A stretch of 64,000 nt of DNA from Clostridiales bacterium (GTDB lineage: Bacteria > Bacillota > Clostridia > Christensenellales > Pumilibacteraceae): positions 310,001 to 374,000 of the forward strand of contig JAAVHP010000012.1 of the NCBI GenBank assembly GCA_014799665.1, read 5' to 3'. Below are positions 51,843 to 60,640 of the stretch, piece by piece (the stretch's first letter is position 1; each line of letters begins with the position of its first letter). The position numbers and the translations under genes are program-made. A model generated the notes under the pieces. The model did no database searches and was not told where the DNA came from. It was given only the letters and a program-made list of their open reading frames with translations.

Positions 51843-51964
51843 AACGAGTGGTATAAAGTAATTAATAACGACACGAAGCTATTCGGGTGAAGCAAACAAT
51901 AACTCACCTGTGCAAACACCCGACACTAAAAGTTTCTTGCCTACTTCTTTTCAAAGAAGTAGGT
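51843..51964 (+). repeat. Intergenic structured repeat, copy 5
   Basis: Has ATTAATAACGACACGAAG, TATTCGGGTGA, AACTCACCTG, CGACACTAAAAGTTTCTTG and the tail hairpin CTACTTCTTT/AAAGAAGTAG. It ends 6 bp before the -35 box of the ABC exporter promoter. Confidence 0.75.
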
Positions 51965-51970
51965 TTTTGT

Positions 51971-51999
51971 TTGACAAAAAAAATTAAGGGTGTTAAAAT
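51971..51999 (+). promoter_or_regulatory. Promoter of the ABC exporter pair
   Basis: TTGACA (51971-51976) and TAAAAT (51994-51999), 17-bp spacer; leader of about 35 nt. Confidence 0.75.
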
Positions 52000-52039
52000 T
52001 ATAGAAACACCGTTTAATTAGGATAAGAGTAGATAAGCA

Positions 52040-53794
52040 ATGATCAAGAAATTGGCAAAAAGTGTAGGAGAATACAAGGCAGCTGCGATAGTGACGCCTA
52101 TTTTCGTGTCGATTGAAGTTGTGTTAGAGTGCTTGATTCCCTTCATTATAGCAATGCTCGTAAGCGCGATCGAGGTAGAAGCAGGGCAGGAAATCAACAT
52201 TAACGAGATATTAATGTACGGCGGTATACTTATCGGTATGTCGCTGCTATCGCTGTTGTTTGGCGCGCTGTCGGGCGCGTACTGCGCAAAGGCTTCGTCG
52301 GGGTTTGCCAAAAACCTGCGTCGCGACGTTTTTTATAAGATACAGGGCTTTTCGTTCGAGAACATAGACAAGTTCTCCACGCCCTCGCTCGTAACGCGTA
52401 TGACGACAGACACCAACAACGTGCAGATGTCGTTCATGATGATAATTCGTATCGCGGTGCGCTGCCCGCTTATGATGATTTTCTCGCTCGTCATGACTTT
52501 TGTTATGGGCGGCAATCTCGGCTGGATATTCGCCGCGGTTATTCCGCCGCTCGCGCTTATACTGTTCTTTATCATGCGCAAGGCGATGCCGCGCTTCCAC
52601 CGCGTGTTTAAAAAGTACGACAACCTTAACGAGTCGATCCAAGAGAACGTGCGCGGTATGCGCGTTGTCAAGACCTTCGTGCGCGAAGATTACGAAAAGC
52701 AGAAGTTCGATTACGCCGCGACCGACGTTCAAAAAGACTTCACCGTGGCGGAGCGCATTCTCGCCTGGAACAACCCCGTCATGCAGTTCTTCTTTTACGG
52801 CGTGCTGTCGACGGTGCTTTTCCTCGGCTCGTACGTTATAATCAAATCGAGCGGCGCAAGCGTAGACGTGGGCAGCGTTTCTCAGCTTATCGTGTACGGT
52901 ATGCAGATACTCGTATCGCTCATGATGTTCTCCATGGTCTTTGCCATGATAACCATGTCGGTCGAGAGCGCGCGCCGCGTATGCGAGGTGCTCGACGAGG
53001 AAAGCACTCTGCACAGCCCCGAGAACGCGGTAGAAGATGTTACCGACGGTTCGGTCGACTTCGACGGCGTGAGCTTTAAGTACGCGCTGTCCGCAGAACG
53101 TAACGTTCTCGAAGGCGTCGATCTTCATATAAAATCGGGCGAAACGATAGGCATAATCGGCGGTACGGGTTCGAGCAAAACCTCGCTCGTCAACCTGATA
53201 TCGAGGCTTTACGATGCGACGGAAGGCGTTGTAAAGGTCGGCGGCAGGGACGTAAAAGAATACGAACTCAACGCGCTCAGAAACCAGGTCGCGGTCGTGC
53301 TTCAAAAGAACGAGTTGTTCTCGGGCACTATCAAAGAAAACCTGCGCTGGGGCAACGAGAACGCCACCGACGAGGAGCTTATCGAAGCGTGCAAGCTCGC
53401 GCAAGCCGACGAGTTCATTCGGTCGTTCCCGAACGGCTACGACACTTACATAGAGCAGGGCGGCGCAAACGTATCGGGCGGTCAAAAGCAAAGATTGTGT
53501 ATCGCTCGCGCGCTTCTCAAAAAGCCCAAGATTTTGATTCTCGACGACTCGACGAGCGCCGTCGATACGCGCACCGACGCGCTTATCCGTAAGGCGTTCC
53601 GCGAGTACATTCCCGAAACGACCAAGATAATCATAGCGCAGCGCACTTCGTCGGTCGAGGACGCGGACAGGATAGTTATACTGGATGGTGGCAGGATAAA
53701 CGCCGTCGGCACGCATAAAGAGCTTCTCGGCAAGAACGCTATCTATACCGAAGTGTTCAACACGCAGAACAAAAAGGGGGCGGACAATGAATAA
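52040..53794 (+). CDS. Heterodimeric ABC exporter, subunit with degenerate ATPase site
   Basis: 584 residues: six membrane helices (about 20-310), then an ATPase domain. Walker A is GGTGSSKTS, the signature is VSGGQKQR, Walker B is ILILDDSTSA with Asp in place of catalytic Glu, and the switch His is Gln (IIAQRTSS). These are the substitutions of the non-catalytic site in heterodimeric exporters such as BmrCD and TM287/288. It overlaps its partner by 8 bp. Substrate unknown; drugs or lipids are likely. Confidence 0.92.
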   Translation: MIKKLAKSVGEYKAAAIVTPIFVSIEVVLECLIPFIIAMLVSAIEVEAGQEININEILMYGGILIGMSLLSLLFGALSGAYCAKASSGFAKNLRRDVFYKIQGFSFENIDKFSTPSLVTRMTTDTNNVQMSFMMIIRIAVRCPLMMIFSLVMTFVMGGNLGWIFAAVIPPLALILFFIMRKAMPRFHRVFKKYDNLNESIQENVRGMRVVKTFVREDYEKQKFDYAATDVQKDFTVAERILAWNNPVMQFFFYGVLSTVLFLGSYVIIKSSGASVDVGSVSQLIVYGMQILVSLMMFSMVFAMITMSVESARRVCEVLDEESTLHSPENAVEDVTDGSVDFDGVSFKYALSAERNVLEGVDLHIKSGETIGIIGGTGSSKTSLVNLISRLYDATEGVVKVGGRDVKEYELNALRNQVAVVLQKNELFSGTIKENLRWGNENATDEELIEACKLAQADEFIRSFPNGYDTYIEQGGANVSGGQKQRLCIARALLKKPKILILDDSTSAVDTRTDALIRKAFREYIPETTKIIIAQRTSSVEDADRIVILDGGRINAVGTHKELLGKNAIYTEVFNTQNKKGADNE

Positions 53795-55730
53795 GCAACA
53801 GAATATGCCCCGACAAAAACATAAAGGCGTGTTGGGGCGCACGATCAAAGCGCTATTCAAATGCTATCCCGTAATGATGACGGTTGTGCTATTGTTCATC
53901 GTTATCAATGCGGTTATCAGCTCGCTTCCGTCCATATTCATGGAACGCGTATTCTCGGTCGTTTACGAGGCGCTTGAAGTGAGTAAAGCGGGTGGAGACG
54001 GCAGTTGGGCGGTTTACGGCGGCAAGATAACCGAGTATATGCTCATACTTATCGGGCTGTACGTAGTATCGCTGATAATGGGCGCAGTCGACAAGCAAAT
54101 GATGGCGGTTATTACGCAGGGCTTCCTTAAAAAGACGCGTTGTGAAATGTTCAACCGTATGCAAAACCTGCCCATCAAATACTTCGACACCAACAGTAAC
54201 GGCGATATCATGAGCTATTACACCAACGATATCGACGCACTGCGCCAAATGATCTCGCAGTCGCTTCCGCAGCTACTTACTTCGTCGATTATGGTGCTGA
54301 CGCTCTTTATCATCATGCTGTGGTACAGCGTTTGGCTCACGCTTATCGTCGTAGTCGGTATATTTGTTATCGTGTTCGTCACCAAAACGGTCGGCGGCGG
54401 TGCGGGCAAATATTTCAGAGCGATGCAACATTCGATAGGCAAGACCGAAGGCTTTATTGAAGAAATGATGAACGGTCAAAAGGTCGTTAAAGTATTTTGC
54501 CACGAGGAACAGGCGAAACGCGATTTCGATAAGGTCAACGAGGAGCTGTTCGATCAATCTTACCGTGCCAACCGTTTTGCCAATATGCTAATGCCCATAC
54601 TCGGCAATATCGGTCACGTTCTGTACGTTGTAGTAGCGTTGGTGGGCGGCGTGCTCATACTCAAAGAAAAAGCCAATATCGGTATCGGCGTTTTGGTCGA
54701 CGGCTCGATCGGTGTTTTCAGCATTGCGATCGTCGTTGCGTTTTTACAGATGACGCGGCAGTTCTGCAACAATATCAATCAAGTATCCAACCAGGTCAAC
54801 TCGGTCATTATGGGTATCGCGGGTGCGTATCGTTTGTTCGCGCTTATGGACGAACAACCAGAGGTCGACAACGGCTACGTAACGCTCGTAAACGCCAAAG
54901 AGGTCGACGGCGAGATAGTGGAATGCGAGGAGCACACTGGTATGTGGGCGTGGAAGCATCCGCACTCGGCGGACGGCTCTGTCACTTATACCAAGCTGAT
55001 GGGCGACGTGGTGCTCGAAGAAGTCGATTTCGAGTACGAAAAGGGTAAACCCGTTCTTCATGACGTGTCGATCTTTGCCAAGCCCGGGCAAAAGGTGGCG
55101 TTCGTCGGCGCGACGGGCGCGGGCAAAACCACGATAACAAACCTTATAAACAGGTTCTACGACATAGCCGACGGCAAGGTGCGCTACGACGGCATAAACA
55201 TCAACAAGATAAAGAAAGCCGATCTCAGGCGCTCGCTCGGCGTGGTGCTTCAAGACACAAACCTGTTTACCGGCACGGTCATGGACAATATCCGTTACGG
55301 CAAGCTCGACGCAACCGACGAGGAGTGCATCGCTGCGGCTAAGCTTGCGGGCGCGGACGACTTTATTACAAGGCTTCCCGAAGGGTATAACACTATGCTC
55401 AGCGGCAACGGCGCAAATCTCTCGCAGGGTCAGCGTCAGCTCGTTTCGATAGCGCGTGCCGCGGTTGCAGACCCGCCCGTCATGATACTCGACGAAGCTA
55501 CGAGTAGTATCGATACGCGCACCGAAGCTATCGTATCTCGCGGCATGGACGCGCTCATGCACGGCAGAACGGTATTCGTTATCGCACACAGGCTGTCTAC
55601 TATCAAGAATTCGGACGTGATAATCGTGCTCGACCACGGCAGAATAATCGAGCGTGGCAGTCACGAAAAGCTTCTCGAACAAAAAGGTCAGTATTATCAG
55701 CTGTATACCGGCGCGTTCGAAATGGAATAA
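53787..55730 (+). CDS. Heterodimeric ABC exporter, catalytic subunit
   Basis: 647 residues: six membrane helices, then an ATPase domain with GATGAGKTT, LSQGQRQL, MILDEATSSID (intact Glu) and VIAHRLST (intact His). An insert of about 50 residues lies before the ATPase domain, around TLVNAKEVDGEIVECEEHTG, as in BmrD-like subunits. It follows its partner with an 8-bp overlap, served by GGGGGCGG. Confidence 0.93.
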   Translation: MNKQQNMPRQKHKGVLGRTIKALFKCYPVMMTVVLLFIVINAVISSLPSIFMERVFSVVYEALEVSKAGGDGSWAVYGGKITEYMLILIGLYVVSLIMGAVDKQMMAVITQGFLKKTRCEMFNRMQNLPIKYFDTNSNGDIMSYYTNDIDALRQMISQSLPQLLTSSIMVLTLFIIMLWYSVWLTLIVVVGIFVIVFVTKTVGGGAGKYFRAMQHSIGKTEGFIEEMMNGQKVVKVFCHEEQAKRDFDKVNEELFDQSYRANRFANMLMPILGNIGHVLYVVVALVGGVLILKEKANIGIGVLVDGSIGVFSIAIVVAFLQMTRQFCNNINQVSNQVNSVIMGIAGAYRLFALMDEQPEVDNGYVTLVNAKEVDGEIVECEEHTGMWAWKHPHSADGSVTYTKLMGDVVLEEVDFEYEKGKPVLHDVSIFAKPGQKVAFVGATGAGKTTITNLINRFYDIADGKVRYDGININKIKKADLRRSLGVVLQDTNLFTGTVMDNIRYGKLDATDEECIAAAKLAGADDFITRLPEGYNTMLSGNGANLSQGQRQLVSIARAAVADPPVMILDEATSSIDTRTEAIVSRGMDALMHGRTVFVIAHRLSTIKNSDVIIVLDHGRIIERGSHEKLLEQKGQYYQLYTGAFEME

Positions 55731-55783
55731 AATGTGGTTGTAAAGCTTAACTTCTAGAGTAAATCAAAATTCTATAAATATGC

Positions 55784-55812
55784 TTGCAATTTTGTAATCG
55801 GTATGCTATAAT
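55784..55812 (+). promoter_or_regulatory. Promoter of the MATE leader and gene
   Basis: TTGCAA (55784-55789) and TATAAT (55807-55812), 17-bp spacer. Transcription should start at about 55819. Confidence 0.8.
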
Positions 55813-55820
55813 ATTTTCAA

Positions 55821-55844
55821 GTGAGTAGCACTTTTTGTGCGTAA
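55821..55844 (+). CDS. Putative seven-residue leader peptide (MSSTFCA)
   Basis: GTG at 55821, only eight bases after the -10 box, opens a seven-codon frame encoding MSSTFCA and ending in TAA at 55842-55844. The stop codon lies within the 5' arm of the terminator hairpin. This geometry would let a ribosome held on the peptide block the hairpin. Small and without a Shine-Dalgarno, so the call is tentative. Confidence 0.4.
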   Translation: MSSTFCA

Positions 55845-55874
55845 GTCCGGCTAAACGGACTTACGCACTTTTTT
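55837..55874 (+). terminator. Leader terminator (attenuator) of the MATE gene
   Basis: GTGCGTAAGTCCG (55837-55849) and CGGACTTACGCAC (55856-55868) form a perfect 13-bp stem followed by six T. It lies between the promoter and the MATE start codon, so most transcripts should stop here unless the hairpin is prevented. GCAC at 55828-55831 can pair with GTGC of the 5' arm as a weak alternative. Confidence 0.85.
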
Positions 55875-55888
55875 GTTAGGAGTAAAAA

Positions 55889-57277
55889 ATGGAAGAAATC
55901 AAGCAAAACAAAATGGAAACTACTTCAATGCACAGGCTCATTTGGCAAATGGGCTTGCCGATGATCATATCTATGATATTGCAATCGGTATATAACATTG
56001 TAGATACGGCGTTCGTTATCAATATGGGCGACGACGGCATTGCCGGCAACCTTGCGCTTACTTATGCTTTCCCGGTTCAATTATTGATCATTGCGATCGG
56101 CGTAGGTACGGGTGTGGGAATAAACGCATTGCTCTCTAAAAAGTTAGGCGAAAAAGACGTCGACGGGTCATCAAAAACAGTGGGTAACGGTATCTTCCTC
56201 GGTGTCTGCATTTACGCAGTGTTTCTCATCTTTGGGCTATTCGGCTGTAATTGGTTTATATCTATGCAGGCGGGGGAGAATGTGCAAGCCGCCGAAATGG
56301 GCGCAAGTTACTTAAAGATTTGCTGCTGTTTTTCATTCGGTGCAATTGGCTTTACGGTTTACGAACGCTTTTTGCAGGCGACGGGCAAGACGTTATATTC
56401 CACGATCTCGCAAATATCGGGTGCGGTTACAAATATTGTCTTAGACTATGTTTTTATCTACCCTTGTAAAATGGGAATAGACGGAGCGGCGTGGGCGACG
56501 GTAATAGGACAGATTGTTTCGCTCGTTGTGGCTATGCTCTTTCACTACATTACGAACAAAGAACTGAAAAACAGTATCAAAGCTTTAAAGCCGAGCTGGA
56601 CTGTTATTAAGGGCATATATAAAATAGGAATTTCCGCCGCAATTATGCAAGGCTTACTTTCCGTAATGATGCTCGGCATGACGAGTATTCTTGGTACGGT
56701 AAAAGTAAAAGAAACTGCCGAATTGTTGCAGGGCAGTTTTGGTATTTATTACAAGGTTATGCAGTTTGCGTTGTTTGCCGCTTTCGGATTATCCAATACG
56801 ATTATTTCTGTTTTATCTTTTAACTACGGCTTGCAGAACAAACAGCGTGTAAAAGCCTGTATTAAGTTCGGTATTATCGATTCGCTTATCGTCGCTATCG
56901 TTATAACAATTTTATTTGAGAGCCTTGCTGTTCCGCTCGCAAAACTATTCGGTATGGCAAGCGGCGAGGGCAGTGACGCAATTCAGACCACCGTTACTAC
57001 CGCGATCCGCATCGCAAGTATGGGATATATCTTTATGGCGTTCAGCGTAGCGGTGCAAGGCGTATTACAAGCTTTCAGATACGCACTGTTTCCTCTGCTT
57101 ATTTCATTTCTAAGGTTGTGCTTGCTCGTTCTTCCCGTTGCATATCTTTTTACGCTTTCGGGAAATGCTGAAAATATTGTATGGTGGACATTCCCGATTG
57201 TAGAATTTGCAACTGCTGTTATTTCTGCCCTTATATTAAAATACGCTTATGATAAATGCATAAAAATACTTCCGTAA
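55889..57277 (+). CDS. MATE-family multidrug/Na+ antiporter
   Basis: 462 residues, twelve membrane helices, in the two-fold repeat of MATE proteins. PMIISMILQSVYNIVDTAFV opens the first half and ISAAIMQGLLSVMM the second. It exports cationic drugs or metabolites in exchange for Na+ or H+. The ATG has TTAGGAG upstream and lies 14 bases after a leader terminator, so expression is probably attenuated and inducible. Terminated by a strong hairpin downstream. Confidence 0.93.
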   Translation: MEEIKQNKMETTSMHRLIWQMGLPMIISMILQSVYNIVDTAFVINMGDDGIAGNLALTYAFPVQLLIIAIGVGTGVGINALLSKKLGEKDVDGSSKTVGNGIFLGVCIYAVFLIFGLFGCNWFISMQAGENVQAAEMGASYLKICCCFSFGAIGFTVYERFLQATGKTLYSTISQISGAVTNIVLDYVFIYPCKMGIDGAAWATVIGQIVSLVVAMLFHYITNKELKNSIKALKPSWTVIKGIYKIGISAAIMQGLLSVMMLGMTSILGTVKVKETAELLQGSFGIYYKVMQFALFAAFGLSNTIISVLSFNYGLQNKQRVKACIKFGIIDSLIVAIVITILFESLAVPLAKLFGMASGEGSDAIQTTVTTAIRIASMGYIFMAFSVAVQGVLQAFRYALFPLLISFLRLCLLVLPVAYLFTLSGNAENIVWWTFPIVEFATAVISALILKYAYDKCIKILP

Positions 57278-57328
57278 ATAGAGTCTAACTCGAATCTCAC
57301 TAGTCTACAAGTAGCTTAGTTATCCAAC

Positions 57329-57361
57329 AAAAAAGACGCGAATTGAAGTCGCGTCTTTTTT
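57329..57361. terminator. Bidirectional terminator between MATE and HAD genes
   Basis: AAAAAAGACGCGA and TCGCGTCTTTTTT form a 13-bp stem around ATTGAAG, with U-tracts on both strands. It serves two convergent genes. Confidence 0.9.
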
Positions 57362-57434
57362 ATTTACGGCTTACCTACAATTCTTTATGGGAACTACGGT
57401 AAGTACAGCCACCTTTTATTTTGTTTGAGTTTTA

Positions 57435-58145
57435 TTACAGCGACGATAGATATTCGAGCAAATCGTCGAAATTTCCGTGTGCGTATTTGTTAATATCGAT
57501 ATTGTTTTTATTTATAAGGCAGTCGGTGAGCAAGAATGCGTCCATGCCGAGCGATGTGGACGGAATAATATCCTCGTCGACGTCGTTGCCGACCATAATG
57601 CAGTCTTTGGGTTCGAGCCCGATTCTATTGAGTATATCGGTATAATATGCGGGGTTAGGCTTGCAGTAGCCCGTGTTTTCGTAGGTCGTAACAAGCTCGA
57701 ACTCGTCGGGATCGAGCCCCGCCCAGCGCATACGCGAGTGCGTTCCCACGGCGGGGAATATGGGGTTGGTGGCGATTATTACGCGAATGCCGCTGCTTTT
57801 AAGATAATCGGTTACTTTTTTGGCGCGCTTTTCGTGCCCGCATACTTCTTTTACCGCTTGGAACTCGTTACGGTAGTATTCGTCGAACTTCTTTTCGTCG
57901 TCACGAGCCTTTTCGCCGTAAATTTTGGCGAACTCGTCCCAAAACACTTCGCGGTTCGTTTTGCTCCCGTCGTTCATGACTACTTTCATTGTGCACGCCC
58001 AAATCGACTTAATAAGCTTTTGGGGATCGGTGTAGCCGTGAGAATACATTTTCTTGGTCATGTACCCGAAGTAGGCTTTTACGAACGCATCCTGGTCCAT
58101 GGGCAGTAGCGTTCCGTCAAGGTCGAACAGTGCGGCTTTAAGCAT
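57435..58145 (-). CDS. HAD-superfamily hydrolase
   Basis: 236 residues. Motif I is FDLDGTLLP, with the nucleophile and acid-base Asp; motif II is IIATNP; motif III and IV are YCKPNPAYY and MVGNDVDEDI. It has a helical cap, so it is a small-molecule phosphatase. The start is the ATG of MLKAALFD (complement of 58145), preceded by AAAGGAAG; a longer start 15 codons earlier lacks support. Its promoter (TTTACA, 17 bp, TACAAT) is at 58209-58181. Substrate unknown. Confidence 0.9.
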   Translation of the reverse strand: MLKAALFDLDGTLLPMDQDAFVKAYFGYMTKKMYSHGYTDPQKLIKSIWACTMKVVMNDGSKTNREVFWDEFAKIYGEKARDDEKKFDEYYRNEFQAVKEVCGHEKRAKKVTDYLKSSGIRVIIATNPIFPAVGTHSRMRWAGLDPDEFELVTTYENTGYCKPNPAYYTDILNRIGLEPKDCIMVGNDVDEDIIPSTSLGMDAFLLTDCLINKNNIDINKYAHGNFDDLLEYLSSL

Positions 58146-58180
58146 TTGTATGTACTTCCTTTTCTTTTGTTTATAACGTA

Positions 58181-58209
58181 ATTGTAGCATTTATTTTAAG
58201 GTTTGTAAA
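58181..58209 (-). promoter_or_regulatory. Promoter of the HAD hydrolase gene
   Basis: Minus strand TTTACA (58209-58204) and TACAAT (58186-58181), 17-bp spacer. Confidence 0.7.
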
Positions 58210-58261
58210 GCGCATTTAGCGGTAGGGCGGCATATACCGATAGTACGAGTGACGGAAAAAC

Positions 58262-58849
58262 ATGGATACAAAAGCGCTTTTTTACGTTAATAGCATACTG
58301 TTCGGGGTTGGGCTTGCAATCGACGCGTTTATAGTCGCCCTCGCCAACGGTATGAACTTACCGCTGATGAAAAAGCGTAGAACGGTGTGCGTCGCCGTCA
58401 CGTTCATGCTATTCCAAATAATCGCCGTAATGATAGGGTGGGGCGTCGCTTCGCTCGCGTTCGGGTACGCGCCTTGGATAGAAATATTTTTCGCCTGGGG
58501 CGCGGTTGCCGTGCTCGTGTTCCTCGGCGTCAAGATGATAATGGAAGTAAGGCGCGCGGGCGGCGGCGAGCCGAAAGAGGTCGCGCTCGGGTTCGGCGCG
58601 ATAGTCGCACAGTGCGCCGCAACCTCGGTCGACGCGCTCACGGTGGGTTTTACGATCGAAGAATATTCGGTATGCCACGCACTGCTTTGCTCGGGCATAA
58701 TAGGCGCGGTGACCTTTATTGCCTATACGGTTGGGTTTGCGGTAGGTAAGCGGTTCGGAATAAAATTCGAAAAAGCCGCGTCGATTATAGGCGGTTTGGC
58801 GTTCATCGCAATCGCCGTCGAAATAATCGTTACTACATACATTTCGTAG
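58262..58849 (+). CDS. MntP-like manganese exporter, copy 1
   Basis: 195 residues, six membrane helices in two repeats, as in MntP (DUF204). The repeat-1 motif GLAIDAFIVALANG and the repeat-2 motif ATSVDALTVGF carry the membrane Asp residues that bind Mn2+. It is followed six bases later by a second member, which is unusual. No Mn2+ riboswitch (yybP-ykoY type) fits in the short upstream region. Confidence 0.85.
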   Translation: MDTKALFYVNSILFGVGLAIDAFIVALANGMNLPLMKKRRTVCVAVTFMLFQIIAVMIGWGVASLAFGYAPWIEIFFAWGAVAVLVFLGVKMIMEVRRAGGGEPKEVALGFGAIVAQCAATSVDALTVGFTIEEYSVCHALLCSGIIGAVTFIAYTVGFAVGKRFGIKFEKAASIIGGLAFIAIAVEIIVTTYIS

Positions 58850-58855
58850 CGCGAT

Positions 58856-59434
58856 ATGAGCGGCAGCGTGGTCTTAAATAGCGTTATGCTGGCAGTCGGG
58901 CTTGCGTTCGAGTCTTTTATCGTCGCGCTCGCTAACGGGCTTAAAAACGCAAATATGCGCCTTAAAACGGCGTGCTTGTATGCGTTTATCTTCGCGGCGT
59001 TCCATGCCGTAGCCTTATTTATAGGCTACGCGGTAGTTAAAACGGTCGCCGAAAATATCGACCGTGTGGAAAAAATACTGTCCGTCGCGGCTATCGTCGT
59101 GCTTCTGTTTCTCGGCGTAAAGATGATCGTAGAGGGCGTTAAGCGCGGCGAAGAGAAAAGCGCGACGGGGCTTGCCGAGTTTTCCGTGCAGAGCGCGGTA
59201 GCCGCCATGGACGCAGTTGCGGCGGGGTTTACCGTGCCCGATTACGGAATAGGCGATACGGCGTTTTGCGCGGCGGTGATAGCGACGGTAATATTAGCGT
59301 TCTTTTTGGTCGGCTTTGTCGTCGGCAAAAAGTTCGGCAACAAGCTTTCGCGTTACGCCGCGATATTGGGTGGATTGGTATTTATAGGTTTAGCCGTTGA
59401 AGTGGCGGTCGGGCTGATATTCGATTTGCCGTAA
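58856..59434 (+). CDS. MntP-like protein, copy 2
   Basis: 192 residues, six membrane helices, paralog of the preceding gene. The repeat-1 Asp is Glu here (GLAFESFIVALANG), and repeat 2 has AVAAMDAVAAGF with Asp kept. The changed ligand suggests altered metal preference or a heterodimer with copy 1; both are inference. Only a weak Shine-Dalgarno precedes the ATG. Confidence 0.8.
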   Translation: MSGSVVLNSVMLAVGLAFESFIVALANGLKNANMRLKTACLYAFIFAAFHAVALFIGYAVVKTVAENIDRVEKILSVAAIVVLLFLGVKMIVEGVKRGEEKSATGLAEFSVQSAVAAMDAVAAGFTVPDYGIGDTAFCAAVIATVILAFFLVGFVVGKKFGNKLSRYAAILGGLVFIGLAVEVAVGLIFDLP

Positions 59435-59438
59435 TCGG

Positions 59439-59467
59439 TTGACAAACAGGTGTGTAATTGATATCAT
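59439..59467 (+). promoter_or_regulatory. Promoter of the DUF3592-like gene, apparently leaderless
   Basis: TTGACA (59439-59444) and TATCAT (59462-59467), 17-bp spacer; nine bases to the ATG. Confidence 0.7.
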
Positions 59468-59476
59468 ATCCTTGAT

Positions 59477-59971
59477 ATGTATAAGGTAAGAACCGTAAAT
59501 TCATCTTCTGTGTTCATGCTTGCGGTATGGGCTGCATTCGGTGCGGTCGCCGAAGTTATTATATGCGTTTGTTGTTTCGTTGTCAGTGGCGGTGAAATCG
59601 ATGGTATCGGCGGAGTATATTTCATGATAGCGCTGTTCGGCGCGGTGTTCTTAGCCGGCGTCGTTGGTATGCTCGTGCTTTTATGTAAGCATTTGATTTT
59701 AATGGACGTGTTCAAGCACGGAACGGAAACGGTCGGTATGTTCGAAGGCACGCAAGGATACTATGAGTACGGCGGCGGGCGTAACTCCGTGCTTTCGGCG
59801 TCGGAGCGGAGCTATACGCGAGTAGTTTTTGCGTACAGGGTGGGGAACCAAGTCCGCAAGTACAAAACCTGCGCGGTTTATACTACGGACTACGTCGATC
59901 ACCTGAAAAGACTGGATACTTTCCCCGTAAAGTATAAAGGCAAGCGCGCCGTTATTTTGGAAGAAGTGTAA
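59477..59971 (+). CDS. DUF3592-like membrane protein
   Basis: 164 residues. Two membrane helices (about 10-32 and 43-68) are followed by a beta-rich soluble domain (RVVFAYRVGNQVRKYKTCAVY, FPVKYKGKRAVILEE) of DUF3592 style. Function unknown. The mRNA is probably leaderless. Terminated by a long hairpin. Confidence 0.6.
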   Translation: MYKVRTVNSSSVFMLAVWAAFGAVAEVIICVCCFVVSGGEIDGIGGVYFMIALFGAVFLAGVVGMLVLLCKHLILMDVFKHGTETVGMFEGTQGYYEYGGGRNSVLSASERSYTRVVFAYRVGNQVRKYKTCAVYTTDYVDHLKRLDTFPVKYKGKRAVILEEV

Positions 59972-60013
59972 AACAACAAACGGACTATGTAATAGTCTGT
60001 TTGTTGTTTTTTT
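59972..60013 (+). terminator. Terminator after the DUF3592-like gene
   Basis: AACAACAAACGGACTA pairs with TAGTCTGTTTGTTGTT (one G-T pair), then a run of T. Confidence 0.85.
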
Positions 60014-60021
60014 GCTCCATT

Positions 60022-60624
60022 CTAAAAAGTGGGTAAAAAAGTCGGGTTGGGCATAACGCAAATATGCGGGGTGAGCTGCTTCCAAGTATTTATAATATCT
60101 TTGCTCTTTTGTAAGATCTTCAATACCTGTTTCATTTTATATTTTTTGCATACGCTTATTGGGTCGTCGGTAAATATCATATCGAGTATTTCGTCGTTGG
60201 TTTCTTTTACGGTTTGAGAATTTATTGACGGATACCCTACGAAAGTATATTCATTAAAATGATATTTCTCGCACATAAAGTAAAAGCTTGCGCACAGCTC
60301 TATATTATGTTTCGTCATTTCGTTAATAAAAGCGGACACATTTTCTCTCGAAACTATCATATCGTCGTATTTCCAGTGTGCGCGTTTGCCCGATTTTATA
60401 TCATACTGTTTTATGAGAATAGGTAAGATTGCTTCAAGCGCATCCCACCACTTTTTGTAATCACTGAGCGAAAGGCGATTTGCTCCGCCGTCTTCATCGG
60501 GATTGTCCGATTGATAAGTATCATTTTCCCAAAAACACACGTTGCAAATATCAAATTCATCATCAAATTTGCTTTGCCCGCAAACGGGACATATGCAATT
60601 TGTTTCTTTGTTGTTCATATTCAT
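60022..60624 (-). CDS. CPCC-type cysteine-rich protein
   Basis: 200 residues from the ATG at the complement of 60624. Residues 9-50 form the CPCC domain: CPVCGQSKFDDEFDICNVC, then WENDTYQSDNPDEDGGANR and LSLSDYKKWW, a small zinc-ribbon-like unit found in many bacteria, often in toxin-immunity contexts. The remaining 150 residues are not recognised. An in-frame extension upstream is derived from tRNA-like repeat sequence and is not used. Nothing toxin-like lies nearby. Confidence 0.75.
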   Translation of the reverse strand: MNMNNKETNCICPVCGQSKFDDEFDICNVCFWENDTYQSDNPDEDGGANRLSLSDYKKWWDALEAILPILIKQYDIKSGKRAHWKYDDMIVSRENVSAFINEMTKHNIELCASFYFMCEKYHFNEYTFVGYPSINSQTVKETNDEILDMIFTDDPISVCKKYKMKQVLKILQKSKDIINTWKQLTPHICVMPNPTFLPTF

Positions 60625-60640
60625 ACTCTTGTAAAAAATT

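Noticed and set aside
58190..58261. Mn2+ riboswitch (yybP-ykoY) before mntP
   Set aside because: The gap is too short and lacks the conserved loop sequences.
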